From positions 241,001 to 305,000 of the forward strand of contig JACEFZ010028122.1 of assembly GCA_014155875.1 (NCBI GenBank): a DNA stretch of 64,000 nt. Reading direction: 5' to 3'. This stretch comes from Cepaea nemoralis. Lineage: Eukaryota; Mollusca; Gastropoda; Stylommatophora; Helicidae. The position numbers were made by a program, and so were the translations under genes. The notes under the pieces are model-generated. The model was not told the DNA's origin, searched no databases, and saw only the letters and a program-made list of their open reading frames with translations. Position 1 is the first letter of the stretch. Every line of letters begins with the position of its first letter. Shown piece after piece: positions 38,763 to 48,627 of the stretch.

Positions 38763-38816
38763 GGTATAATTTGCAGATGGTTCTTCTTCTGTGATTTCGT
38801 CATGCGGCTAAATTCC

Positions 38817-38885
<69 letters not shown>

Positions 38886-39554
38886 CGAACAAGAGACTTG
38901 AGGGATGTGTGTGGTTAATTTCCTGTTCAGTTGTTGTGGCCCTAGGAGGCCAGTAAAAAAATGTTTTTACCCCAAATAGGGTTAAGAGGCAGGTGACAGT
39001 GCCGGTTACATTGAAAGTATAAAAATAAAATTTAAGAAATGAATACATAACTGAAAATTTGATTATAAAATGTAAGTATATAAAAATTAGAAACATTTTG
39101 TGTAAGACATCTAAAAGCATTATGTCTGTCATTAACAAATTTTACTTAAAAATTGACATTTTTAATTTATTAGAGCATTTTAGAGAAGTTGAAAAGTGAG
39201 CTAATGACATTATATAATTTATGTTTTTTCTTTTTAAAATAGGAGTAAGTTCCCCTGTAACAATATTAGATTTTTATGTCCCTTATTTAAGGCTTATCTA
39301 AGTGTTTTGCTTTTAGATATCGTGTAATTCCGCAGAATGCTGTTGTTGTGATTTTTATTTTCTCTTTTTCTGTCATTGTCCAGGTTTGGCATTGGTAACG
39401 TAGAGTTGGTAGGTAGATTGTGTTATAAAGTGCTTTCTTAGTAGTTATTGATACATGTTTGTTCTTTAGTATTGGTGATATGTGTCCATTGAGTTGGTTT
39501 GCCGAAATGAATCTATCTTCGATCTCGTCTTCTGATTTGCCACTTGATGATATT
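38763..39554 (-). mobile_element. Reverse-strand LINE scraps of composite copy 2
   Basis: 38763-38815 matches the pre-FADD LINE segment. (TA)n follows at 38818-38883, then an AT-rich block shared with 3174-3590 and 50218-50560. Then comes the post-RT segment 39290-39554 (minus strand SEDEIE...LKNKHVSITTKKALY). The composite is cut at 39555 by the LINE insertion below. Confidence 0.62.
38818..38883. repeat. (TA)n microsatellite
   Basis: About 65 bp, in the same composite position as 3089-3173. Confidence 0.95.
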
Positions 39555-39566
39555 ATTATGTTATTA

Positions 39567-40236
39567 GGTAGCGTTCAAAGAGGGCTTTGCCCTTGTCCTC
39601 GTCAGTCCTCTGCCAGATGAGGTCAGCACCTTGGAAGTCAGAAATGCTCTTATTCTTGACTACACCACTCATGCTTTTATGTAGTCGCCAGAACAATTTC
39701 AGTGACTTGTCTGTGCTTACTCTTTGAAACACCTCTGCCCATTTTTCGCTTTTAACAACCTTGACCAGTTTTTTGAAGTATCTTACTTTTGTGTGCATCT
39801 CTCTTTCTAAGTGCAAGCAGGGACTAGGATGACCAGCTCTGTTCTTCTTGGCATTTTGCCATCTCCTTACAGCACTACGCTTATCCACCCAAGCCTTCTC
39901 CACCTCGAAACTCCACCACGGTGGCTGCTCCCAGCTTTTTTTCCTGCCCTGAAACGTTCTGCGCTTGTCACGTCTTATTTTACTCACCACATCTTGCCCT
40001 GTACTGTCATACTGGAACGTCTTTACCTTTAGCTTGTGCTGCCTGGTTCTGCCTTTCTCCACCAGTATGCTGCACGGGTGGTGGTCGCTGCCATGGTGTC
40101 CTAGGACACCCCATCTACACACTGTAGTGAGTGAAGGTGAAACTAGCGCCAGATCACCACTTGAGGACTTAGAACCTGGCGAGGAGTGGGTGCAAGTGCC
40201 AACAGACTTCTGCACATCCTTTTCAGTTTGCATCAA
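39567..40236 (-). pseudogene. LINE endonuclease C-terminus and linker (inverted half)
   Basis: Minus-strand frame with DLALVSPSLTTVCRW and LGHHGSDHHP, the last Asp-His strand of an APE-type endonuclease. A basic Lys/Arg-rich linker follows (KKSWEQPPWWSFEVEKAWVD) and leads towards the RT (KGKALFERYL). The frame is open throughout. The upstream endonuclease residues are absent. Confidence 0.72.
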
Positions 40237-40971
40237 CTAGATAGAAAATGCAGACATGAAAATCCGGCTGCTGTGGAGGCTGAAGTACAAGCGTTGATTT
40301 TCGAGAATTCGCTAGACGGTGACGCGGTCATCTACACAGATGGGTCGGTCGTCCGACATGTGAGAAGCTCATGGGCCTTTACAGCTCGGGCCGGAGGGAG
40401 AATTGTGAAGGAGGACTCTGGTGCTTTCACTGAAACCACAAGTAGCCTGACCATGGAAGTCATGGCAGTAAGTAAAGCAATAACATGGCTCGAGACACAG
40501 ACATTCACTAGGGCTTGTTTCCTTAGCGACTCAATGAACATGATCAAGAGGATAGAGGAGGGGTCGATCCGAAGAGAATGGTTGCTGCCTTTGGAGCGGT
40601 CTTGACTGGCAAAGATTAGTTTCATCTTCGTGCCAGGGCATGCGGGAGTACAAGGAAATGAGCTGGCTGACAAGCTCGCAGGTGAGGCTACTGTGGAGGG
40701 CGGACGCGCCATGGACCAGGCCGACATTCTGAATGCTCTACGAGAAGTAAGACTTTTGCGAGAACCAAGTGACGACTGTGAATCTACAACAATGGCCAGA
40801 CTGCGGGAGCAGCAAATTAAAAGAGGGGTGGCCAAACAAGAACACTACGCAGGAAGCCAAAGAAGATTGATAAACCAACACAGAACTGGCGTCGTTAGCC
40901 GCTACACGTTGCGGGATTTGCTGAGGAGGGGATCCGAGCACTTATGGACTGAATGGTTCGATGTGCAATGA
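40230..40971 (+). pseudogene. LINE RNase H and C-terminal region (direct half)
   Basis: RNase H would remove the RNA template. VIYTDGSVV holds the first Asp, TMEVMAVSKAI the Glu and FLSDSMNMIKR the second Asp. FVPGHAGVQGNELADKLAG holds the His and last Asp. A TGA at 40603 separates FLSDS from PGHAG. The C-terminal tail QADILNALREV...HRTGVVSRYTLRDLLRRG is matched on the minus strand at 51079-51330. Confidence 0.78.
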
Positions 40972-41034
40972 GGATGATCTGTCGACTATCTAACTAACTA
41001 ACATTATGTTATTATACTTCTTATATTATACTAC

Positions 41035-41862
41035 TTTATGTGAAAAACCTGTATAATGATAACAGAGAGGAACAGTATGATATTAGATTTAATAATGAAG
41101 GACCACCAATTTTAAAGATGGAGGTTCAAAATGTTCTTAAGCATAGTAAAGCTGGCAAGGCCCCCGGTGCACATAACATCGCAGCAGAAATGATTAAAGC
41201 TTTAGAAGAATTTGGACTAGAGCAAGTCACCAGACTGCTGAACACATTATATGATACTGCAGATATACCTTCTGAATTATGTAACTCTGTATTTATTGCA
41301 ATCCCAAAGAAATCAGGAACCTTGGAATGTGATCAACATAGAACACATAGTATAATGAGTCACATCACAAAAATTTTGCTACAAATTACTATGCAAAGAG
41401 TGAGGAAGAAAATTCAACCTGAAATAGGGGAAGAACAATGTGGGTTTGTAGAAGTCAAGGGTACAGTAAATGCTGTGTATATGCTGCGAACAGTTATTGA
41501 ACGTGCTATAGAAGTAAACAAGGATATACACCTTTGCTTTATTGACTACACAAAGGCTTTTGATATAGTTAGACATGTCAACATGGTAGATATGCTTGCA
41601 GATCTACAAATTGATGGGAAAGACATTAAACATACATTGGAAACAACGAGCTGCCATAAGGATTGATAATGAAGTGGGACAATATCAACCTATTAAGAGA
41701 GGTGTTAGGCAGGGATGTGTAATGTCTCCAGATCTTTTTTTCCCTATACAGTGAAAATATTTTCAGGAATGTAGAAGATATAAATGGAATCAGCATTAGA
41801 GGACGAAACATCAATAACATTAGATATGCAGATGATACAGTATTGATTGATTGCAACATAAA
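41035..41862 (+). pseudogene. RTE-like LINE family C, RT fragment
   Basis: The frame 41040-41666 aligns with 25340-25970: EIGEEQCGFVEVKGTVNAVY, LCFIDYTKAFDIVRHVNM. It continues with frameshifts through GVRQGCVMSPDL to RYADDTVLI at about 41820-41850. It is then interrupted by mariner B at about 41862. Both the 5' and 3' parts of the LINE are missing. Confidence 0.78.
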
Positions 41863-42800
41863 AAATCATCGCCAAACTTGATACAGCATTACGGATAAAC
41901 CGTTGTCGAAGGATGTGACCCTTCCTGTATCAATCATCGCTAGTGAAAGAATTTGATGTGTCAATTGGGGCAATTCAAAAGGTCGTTCGTAAGAAACTGC
42001 AATATCGGAAGGCGTGTTTACAGTGGGTACCACGGATGTTGACCGACCACCAAATAGAGGAAAGTAAGGGATGGTGTTTGAACCACTTGCTGCGTTACAG
42101 AGTGGAGGGTGATGCGTTTTTCTTCCACATAGTGGCAGGCGATGAATCATGGTGTCACCACTTTGAGCAGAGCAGCAAAAGAGAGACCATGCAATGGAAG
42201 CATGCTGGATCACTAAAAGCCAAAAAATTCAAGTTACAGGTTTCCGCTGATAAAGTTATGCTGAGCGCATTTTTTGACCACGAAGGGCTATGATTGGCCG
42301 ACTTTAAAGAACCTGGTGTCAACATCAACTCTACCCAATACTTGCAAAAACTAGACAAGCTGCAGAAAGCCATAAAGAATAAATGACCCGGCATGCTTTC
42401 TCATGGTGTGATTTTGTAGCACGATAATGCTCGTCGGCATGTCGCAAAGATTGTGCAGGAAGCATTAGTAAGGAAGAAGTGGGAAATTCTGCAACATCCA
42501 GCATACAGTCCTGATTTGTCATCATGTGATTTTCATTTGTTCGGACCTCTAAACAAAAAGCTCTCAAGGGGCAACGATTTCACACAAATGCACACGTAAT
42601 GAAAGCGGGAAACACTTGGTTCAGTGAGCAACAACAAACCTTTTTTGCGGACGGCATTCGCCGCCTACCTAAACAATGGGATGCTTGCCTAATGCCTACG
42701 GCGACTTCTTATGACCAACCCATGGTGCATGTTTCAATCACAATGAATGCTTTGTTTAATTCTACCACACCTGTTGATGTTTCTTTCATGCTTTTGTAAT
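41863..42800 (+). mobile_element. mariner remnant B
   Basis: Catalytic part of the same mariner family as remnant A. KEFDVSIGAIQKVVRKKLQY, then HIVAGDESWCHHFEQSSKRE with the first catalytic Asp (frame 41943-42293), LQHDNA-like DNARRHVAKIVQEA with the second (about 42425) and AYSPDLSSCDFHLFGPL with the third (about 42505). This fits a D,D34D mariner. Stops after 42290 and near 42384 and 42414 break it. The N-terminal HTH is missing. Confidence 0.78.
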
Positions 42801-43439
42801 AAAGCCACTGGAACGGGTATCATATGAACGTCCCTAATAATACCGTCATTAAACACATTTACAGTTATGATATCTTTTATGTTTACATCGAGTTATTTGC
42901 TTCTTCTGTAATATGTGCTATCTTCAGGCAAATATCTTACGGGATTTGCGCTTGTGGGCCTAAGATTAGAATGTTTGAGACTTTTTGTTGATAAAAGTTG
43001 TTGGACAGTTTCTTTGTTGAAAGTTCTGTAATTGTATAATGCTTTGTTTCTTAATGTCCATTTGAGAGTTCTGTACTCTGCCAATAGAACAAGTAGCTTT
43101 GAGTGGGTATCTTGTGTGGAGTAAGGAATGGAATGTATCATGATTGCTTTGTCAATTGGAATTCACGGTCAGCGGTCCCCATAGAATACAGACTGCGGGC
43201 CTGGTAACAGAACATAAGACATTTATATATGAACATTGACACGTCTTGCATCATATCATGGTCAATACTCTTTAAGAAATAATAATGATTTAATCACATT
43301 ACAAAGAATTAAAATCACGCTATCAAAAGATACACCGTACACACTTGTAATTAATTGTTTAATCGTGCATATTTTATATTTGTTTATAAATTCCAGGAGA
43401 TGAAAGAAAACTTTCAACATTACAAAACACAGGAGTTGT
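42801..43439. other. AT-rich spacer
   Basis: About 640 bp. 42900-43140 resembles the post-RT part of a reverse-strand LINE only weakly (YSTQDTHSKLLVLLAEYRTLKWTLR on the minus strand). I see nothing firm. Confidence 0.35.
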
Positions 43440-44060
43440 TTCCCGTATAAGGTTTGTCGTGAAAGAATTCATCATCAAGTGCCTTGCCAGCTGGCGTAGG
43501 CGTTCATGGCTCTCCACAGATCTCGGTCTCTGATGTTCTGGATCAACTCTGCTGATGATATTATTCCATGCCACCGTCTCAATCCATCCAGAATAATTTC
43601 TCTTGGTCTGCCTCTCTTCCCCTCGATCTTTCCAGTTGTCATGATATTCTCTAATGTCTCTGTTCTCATCACATGACCAAAGAAAACTGTTGGCCTCTTT
43701 ATTATTGTTGTATATAATGTTCTAGTTTCATAAGCCTCTTTTAGACAATCCTTGTTATTTACTCTGGCAGACCAAGTAATTCGCAACGTTCGTCTCAAAA
43801 ACCACATCTCCGTTGCTTCTTACGTTCTTCCTAATTTGTTCATTTACATTCCAAGATTCACTGTCAAACGGGAAAACCGGTTCTATACAGCATTTCAGCA
43901 CTCTCTTTCTTACATTCATTGATAGTGAATTATTGCATAAGATACTTTTCATTTTCTGAAATGCGGCTTTTGTGACAGAATTAGCTCCATTAAATAGACA
44001 GTGCAGATTCTGAATATTTATGAAATTACACAAATGCACCTTAGAAATGTGTGCAACATT
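43440..44060 (-). pseudogene. RTE-like LINE post-RT region and C-terminus
   Basis: Two minus-strand frames: 44039-43755 (VTKAAFQKMKSILCNN, KRVLKCCIEPVFPF) and 43807-43475 (MWFLRRTLRITWSARVNNKD, FFGHVMRTETLENIMTTGKI, EGKRGRPREIILDGLRRWHG). These are the segments following the YADD box in family C (26430-26780). The RT core is missing. Confidence 0.72.
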
Positions 44061-44136
44061 CGAGAGAAGGCTACCTTGACTTTTCTATAATAACATATTA
44101 CTAAAAATACTGGAAAGCAAGACCCGAGGCAAGAGA

Positions 44137-44268
44137 AGAAGATGGTGTAATAGTAAAACTGCTGATATATAATCTCACATAGAAGATGGTGTAATAGTAA
44201 AACTGCTGATATATAATCTCACATAGAAGATGGTGTAATAGTAAAACTGCTGATATATAATCTCACAT
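44137..44268 (+). repeat. 44-bp tandem repeat, three units
   Basis: Exact period 44 with units at 44137, 44181 and 44225, starting AGAAGATGGTGTAATAGTAA. No differences that I can see. Confidence 0.92.
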
Positions 44269-44313
44269 GTATGTTTGGCACTCATAGAAGTAGAAGAAAG
44301 AAAGAGAGACCAG

Positions 44314-44596
44314 AGGACACACTAGACAACATAACAATTGACAGTTATAGTTACACCATCGGGACACACTAGACAACATAACAATTGACAGTTATAGTTA
44401 CACCATCGGGACACACTAGACAACATAACAATTGACAGTTATAGTTACACCATCGGGACACACTAGACAACATAACAATTGACAGTTATAGTTACACGAT
44501 CGGGACACACTAGAGAACATAACAATTGACAGTTATAGTTACACCATCGGGACACACTAGACAACATAACAATTGACAGTTATAGTTACACCATCG
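44314..44596 (+). repeat. 47-bp minisatellite, six units
   Basis: Units of period 47 contain GACACACTAGACAACATAAC and end in ACACCATC. One unit has a C-to-G change (CACGATC) and one AGACAAC reads AGAGAAC. The array runs directly into a tRNA-like GATTCGAACC at its right end. Confidence 0.93.
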
Positions 44597-44672
44597 GGAT
44601 TCGAACCTGTCACCTCCAAATGACGACAGCGCCTCACTGCAGGAACAAGCATACTACGGCGCATGACCAACC
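44588..44672 (-). mobile_element. tRNA-like SINE head next to the minisatellite
   Basis: Minus strand: GTCATGCGCCGTAGTATGC (A-box region), CAGTGAGGCGCTGTCG, then B box GGTTCGAATCCCGATGG. It is followed on that strand by the 47-bp array, which may be an expanded SINE body. Confidence 0.5.
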
Positions 44673-44699
44673 AGACACCCTTTGGTCTTAAGAACGCGA

Positions 44700-45040
44700 C
44701 GTTCTGTAAAAGACATGCTTCTAACTTTTTTGTGTTTTTCTTTTATATGTCTTGTAGTTCCGCAGAATGCTGTTGTTTATCTAATGGATGGAGATTTCAG
44801 AAGTTGTTAGTTAAACAATGTTTTAATTTGTCTCTTTATATTCAGGTGTCCCTTTGTAATATGTTCCTGTAGTAAGTGGATTGGTAATTTTCATGAATGT
44901 TTATGGGTAGGTTTGATTTCTTACTTTGTTGATAATGATTATGCTTTTTCATGTGGTCACTGACGACTAGTAATTTTATTTGGCCCAAATTAGATGTTAG
45001 TTTTAAAAGGGATAGTTAGTACGGTGCTGACTTGCACTGA
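44700..45040. other. Spacer with a small LINE scrap
   Basis: 44748-44775 matches the reverse-strand LINE motif GTTCCGCAGAATGCTGTTG seen in the composite blocks. The rest is AT-rich and not recognised. Confidence 0.4.
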
Positions 45041-45089
45041 CATGATCAACATGTGACATTCTCTCCAGAATGTTCCCATTGCAGTCGAT

Positions 45090-45151
<62 letters not shown>

Positions 45152-45152
45152 A

Positions 45153-45202
<50 letters not shown>

Positions 45203-45285
45203 GAACAGAGAGATGAGAGATATACACAGAAAGAAAGACAGACAGACAGATGGACAGACGGACAGACAGACAGACAGATTGGAGC
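45041..45285. repeat. Cadherin-intron-like block, (GA)n and (GACA)n
   Basis: 45045-45090 matches the intron-like block of 27325-27365. GA repeats run from about 45093 to 45200, with one CGAAAGCG interruption. GACAGACAGA variants follow to about 45280. Confidence 0.85.
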
Positions 45286-45482
45286 TCGGTACTTTGTTTG
45301 AGGGACGGGAGAAACGTATCTATATCAACCTCACTACAATAGAAGCAATCCTTTTTGGCTCTCAGAAACACTGAACCCCAAAACTCCGGACCGAAGTGTT
45401 AACAGTCCAGCTTGCCGGTGTTTCATAAACAGCAGCAACAACAGCAACAACGACAAAATTATGTTCTTTCAATCAAGCTCCA

Positions 45483-45484
45483 CA

Positions 45485-45527
<43 letters not shown>

Positions 45528-45590
45528 ACTTTTCTTTCTTTCTTTCTTTCTTTCTTTCTTACTTTTCTTTTTTTCTTTCTTTCTTTCCAC
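45483..45590. repeat. (TTTC)n microsatellite
   Basis: About 105 bp of TTTC with two TTAC and one TTTT interruption. Confidence 0.92.
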
Positions 45591-45679
45591 TCTGTGTTCT
45601 TCTTTCGATCTTGCTTATTGTGTATATCTTTCTTTCTTTCTATGTATTTCTTTCTTTCTCTCTTGCATATCGACTGCAA

Positions 45680-46004
45680 TGGGAATAATCTGGAGAAAAT
45701 GCCACATGTTGATGAAGTCATCACTGAAATCAGGCCTGTTTTTTATTTGTACAAATCCAAGGGACGCAATCAGCGTCAGGGGAAGTAAATAATTCATAAG
45801 TTCGTACTTATACGTTCCCCTCTTTTTGACACAAATATACTCATCCGTGTGGGAATCAATACTATATAATTTCTTAAGGTTACCGCTGGTAATTGAAAAC
45901 AACAAGTGATCTGAGCCGGCATCGTCTCCGTCTGTGGCTTGAATCTGTACAACATTCTTGAGCATATTCTTGTTGTCATCCTGATAATAACATTCTTGTG
46001 GCAA
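45680..46004 (-). pseudogene. Cadherin-repeat-like exon fragment, copy 2
   Basis: Minus strand: NVVQIQATDGDDAGSDHLLF, then SITSGNLKKLYSIDSHTDEY, closer to the cadherin consensus than copy 1 (YSID versus YSTD). Where copy 1 has GGGTAAGT, this copy has GGATGAGT, so the candidate donor is damaged. It is followed by the same intron-like block ending in TTCCCATTGCAG. Same cautions as copy 1. Confidence 0.5.
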
Positions 46005-46039
46005 AACTATTCAAAAACTATATCGAGCATGCAGTATAA

Positions 46040-46422
46040 CGATAATATTTATTTTTCTTTGTTCGCATATCCTTTACAGGACATCGCTGTCAACATCAGC
46101 ATCTTTCAGCTGATTGTTGATTTCTTGGCAAGATTACGCTCAGTAGTTTGCCATTGATTTCTGAGCGACCGACTCACATACCCAGTAAGTTACCAAAGCG
46201 GTGAGAACCGCTACCAAATGTCGCGCAGTTTCGTTCCTTACGTGGATATACGGGATTAAGGAGAAAGTCGTTAATCTGTAGGGCCAAGGAGCTGGCTTAA
46301 TAACATATGAATAATTCATAATTACTTATTGTGATAGGTTGTTGTGGTAAGCAAAGTCCCCCAATAGCTTTACATTTGTCAATGTGGCTTACGTACAAAC
46401 AGTTTGCCCACCCATGCTAATT
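46040..46422 (+). mobile_element. hAT 3' end with embedded SINE (composite copy 3)
   Basis: Short version of the hAT 3' UTR, then the SINE at the same position, then the terminal GTTTGCCCACCCATG and the flanking LINE segment. Confidence 0.75.
46065..46299 (-). mobile_element. tRNA-derived SINE
   Basis: Full-length copy. A-box region CCTACAGATTAACGAC on the minus strand. Confidence 0.72.
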
Positions 46423-46567
46423 TGGTGTATTTTGCAGATGGATCTTCTTCTGTGTTTTCGTCATGCGGTGTCCTTACTACATATATATATTATGAACAAG
46501 AGAGCTGAGGGATGTGTGTGGTTAATTCCCTGTTCCGTTTTTGTGGCCGTAGGAGGCCAGTAAAAAA
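46423..46567 (-). mobile_element. Composite copy 3, left LINE scrap
   Basis: Pre-FADD LINE segment on the minus strand, a very short (TA)n, then GTGTGTGGTTAATTCCCTG and GGCCAGTAAAAAAAAG. It is interrupted here and resumes at 50218. Confidence 0.6.
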
Positions 46568-46914
46568 AAGTCTTTTTTTTTTTTTTTTTTTTTATTTCTG
46601 AATAATTTTTATTAATGTTTTTGTATAGTTTATAGAAGTCAATGACAATAACACTAGTTTAATAGCAAATTACAGACTAAAAAAAAGCAAGAAAAATATT
46701 TCTTTTGCATTAGAAGGGAGAAAAGACATCAATCATGCAGTAATGATACTTGGAACAAAGCTACATCAAGCAAAGACTATAAAAACAGGCAGTTTCAAAG
46801 ATGTCTACAACAGACAGCTGTCTGACTAAAAATGTCAATTATTTATATTAAAATGTCCTAAGAGAAAACAGTAAGTATGAACTGGCTACACTGAAAGATG
46901 CTGAGTGTTGACAG

Positions 46915-46945
46915 CGATGTCCTGTAAAGGATATGCGAACAAAAA
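46915..46945 (+). mobile_element. SINE 3' terminal scrap
   Basis: GTTGACAGCGATGTCCTG, then TAAAGGATATGCG and an A-rich tail. Only about the last 35 bp of the common SINE. Confidence 0.55.
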
Positions 46946-47056
46946 AAAAAGCATACAGTATAAAATTAGCCTGCACAGAATATGCTGGCTCCTTCATAAA
47001 TGAATCAATAGTGCCAAATATATTATATGGAACATGATGAGAAAGTTTATATTACA

Positions 47057-47338
47057 CTAGCTGACCCGGCCCGGCTTCGCCCAGGCCCTGGAGGGGATCT
47101 ATCTATCTATCAGTCTGTCTGTCTGCTTGTTTGTCTGTCTGGCTGGCTGACCCGGCCCGGCTTCACCCAGTCCCTGGTGGGGAGCATCTCATTTAATTCA
47201 TATACGTAGTCATATAAGCTCTCCCGTTCCCGACTATCTGTCTGTCTGTCTGTCCCGGCCCGGCTTCACCCAGTCCCTGGTGGGGAGCATCTAATTTAAT
47301 TCATATACAGTAGTCATATAAGCTCTCCCGTTCCCGAC
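47057..47338 (-). mobile_element. Three tandem Helitron-like 3' ends
   Basis: 47057 starts CTAGCTGACCCGGCCCGGCT, the reverse complement of a hairpin followed by CTAG and a T, as expected for a Helitron 3' end. Two further copies at 47147-47234 and 47253-47338 share CCGGCTTCACCCAG...GGGGAGCATCT...CGTTCCCGAC. They are separated by (CTGT)n and (CTAT)n. The same ends occur at 56300-56389 in the opposite orientation. Confidence 0.6.
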
Positions 47339-47615
47339 TGTCTGTCTGTCTATCTGTCTTTTTTTTTTTCTTTTTCTTCCAACGTTTATTTCATACAAAG
47401 CAATGTGTATTTACAAGTTGTAGTGTGTGTTTCTTTTGTTTGTGTATATTACAGAGCGTTGCCGTTTGTTAGTGTTAAGTGTGACATTGTGAATGAAACA
47501 TATACAAAAATATATACAGTTATGATAATATGACATTTGTGGCATAGTGCATGTAGATACGCATTCCATGCATATACTTCACTTCCGCAAGCGGAATGCA
47601 TGAAACACCTGTCCA

Positions 47616-47622
47616 TCTCTCC

Positions 47623-47718
<96 letters not shown>
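47616..47718. repeat. (TC)n microsatellite
   Basis: About 100 bp of TC with two TATC interruptions, then a short CA-rich stretch to 47750. Confidence 0.93.
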
Positions 47719-47720
<2 letters not shown>

Positions 47721-48057
47721 GCACACACACAAAACACACGCACACACAATCTCATGCTTTCTGGAGACCGCAGTACATTTAAATGCCCCGCGCTTGGACA
47801 ATAAACTTTAAACTATCATTTCCATTAAAATGTGGCTTCCTTGTAATTTCTGGGTCACTAAGCTCCCGAGGCGAAGGTCGTTGGTGTTGTTGCCTGATGA
47901 CAAATTTCAGGGTGATGCTCTAGTCCATGATATCTTTTGTTTGGGGGACAAGAATCAGGGATTTACTACTAGCAATTAGGGTCCATGGTCTGTCCCCAGG
48001 GAGATAATTGGTCCACAATTGCGATAGTGTCTGGGCTTTATATACAATGGGAAGGAC

Positions 48058-48597
48058 TTAAAACCTGGCGTCATTGTCGTCCTGTCGTATCTTTTCTAGA
48101 AGTGGCTCTAGAGCGACAACGTACAGTAAAGGGGACAAGGGACATCCCTGTTTCACTGACCTAGTCAACCTGAAAGAATTGGTTAGGGTATAGTTTAATA
48201 GAATCCGACTTTCCGGTTTCAAATATAAAATTTTGACCCATGTCCGAAAATAATTTCCCACGTTGCAGTGTGAGAGAGTTTTGTGGAGGTATGAGTGAGA
48301 TATTCTGTCGAATGCTTTTTCTTGATCTAAAGAGAGAATTGAGGACTGACAGTTTTTCAGATGTGTGTAGTTGATGATGTCCCTTATGAAGTGTGTGTGT
48401 TGCTGGATATTCCGGTGTTGTACACTACATTGCTGGTCTTCATGAATGAGAGATGCCATTACTGGTTTCAATTTATTTGTCAAAGTCTTTGTTAAAATCT
48501 TGTAGTCTACATTTAAAAGCGAGATAGGTCTGTAACTCTTTAAAAGTGTCTTGTCAGTGTTCTCCTTCGGAATAAGAGTGATGTAAGACGAGTTCAA
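48058..48597 (-). pseudogene. L1/Tx1-type reverse transcriptase, N-terminal half
   Basis: 179 codons: YITLIPKENTDKTLLKSYRP, ISLLNVDYKILTKTLTNKLK, ILSLDQEKAFDRISHSYLHK with the first catalytic Asp, SVKQGCPLSPLLYVVALEPL. The YADD box that should follow is absent. The sequence jumps to unrelated or C-terminal material after 48058. The motifs fit L1/Tx1 better than RTE. Confidence 0.78.
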
Positions 48598-48627
48598 ACT
48601 GGATGGGAGTTCATGTTTGTGGAAAGA

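Larger units (their letters stand above)
39567..41002. mobile_element. RNase H-type LINE insertion with inverted 5' half (twin priming)
   Basis: Flanked by perfect 12-bp direct repeats ATTATGTTATTA (39555-39566 and 41003-41014). The left half (39567 to about 40225) carries endonuclease and linker sequence on the minus strand. The right half (about 40230-41002) carries RNase H and the C-terminus on the plus strand and ends with a (CTAA)n tail. The RT domain between them is missing. An inverted 5' segment followed by a direct 3' segment within a single target duplication is the known outcome of twin priming. Confidence 0.85.

Noticed and set aside
40332..40835. 167-codon minus-strand frame opposite the LINE RNase H
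   Set aside because: Antisense shadow of the RNase H frame, which has clear catalytic motifs on the plus strand.
44314..44596. CRISPR-like array of six 47-bp repeats
   Set aside because: Units are directly contiguous with no unique spacers, and the context is eukaryotic. It is a minisatellite.
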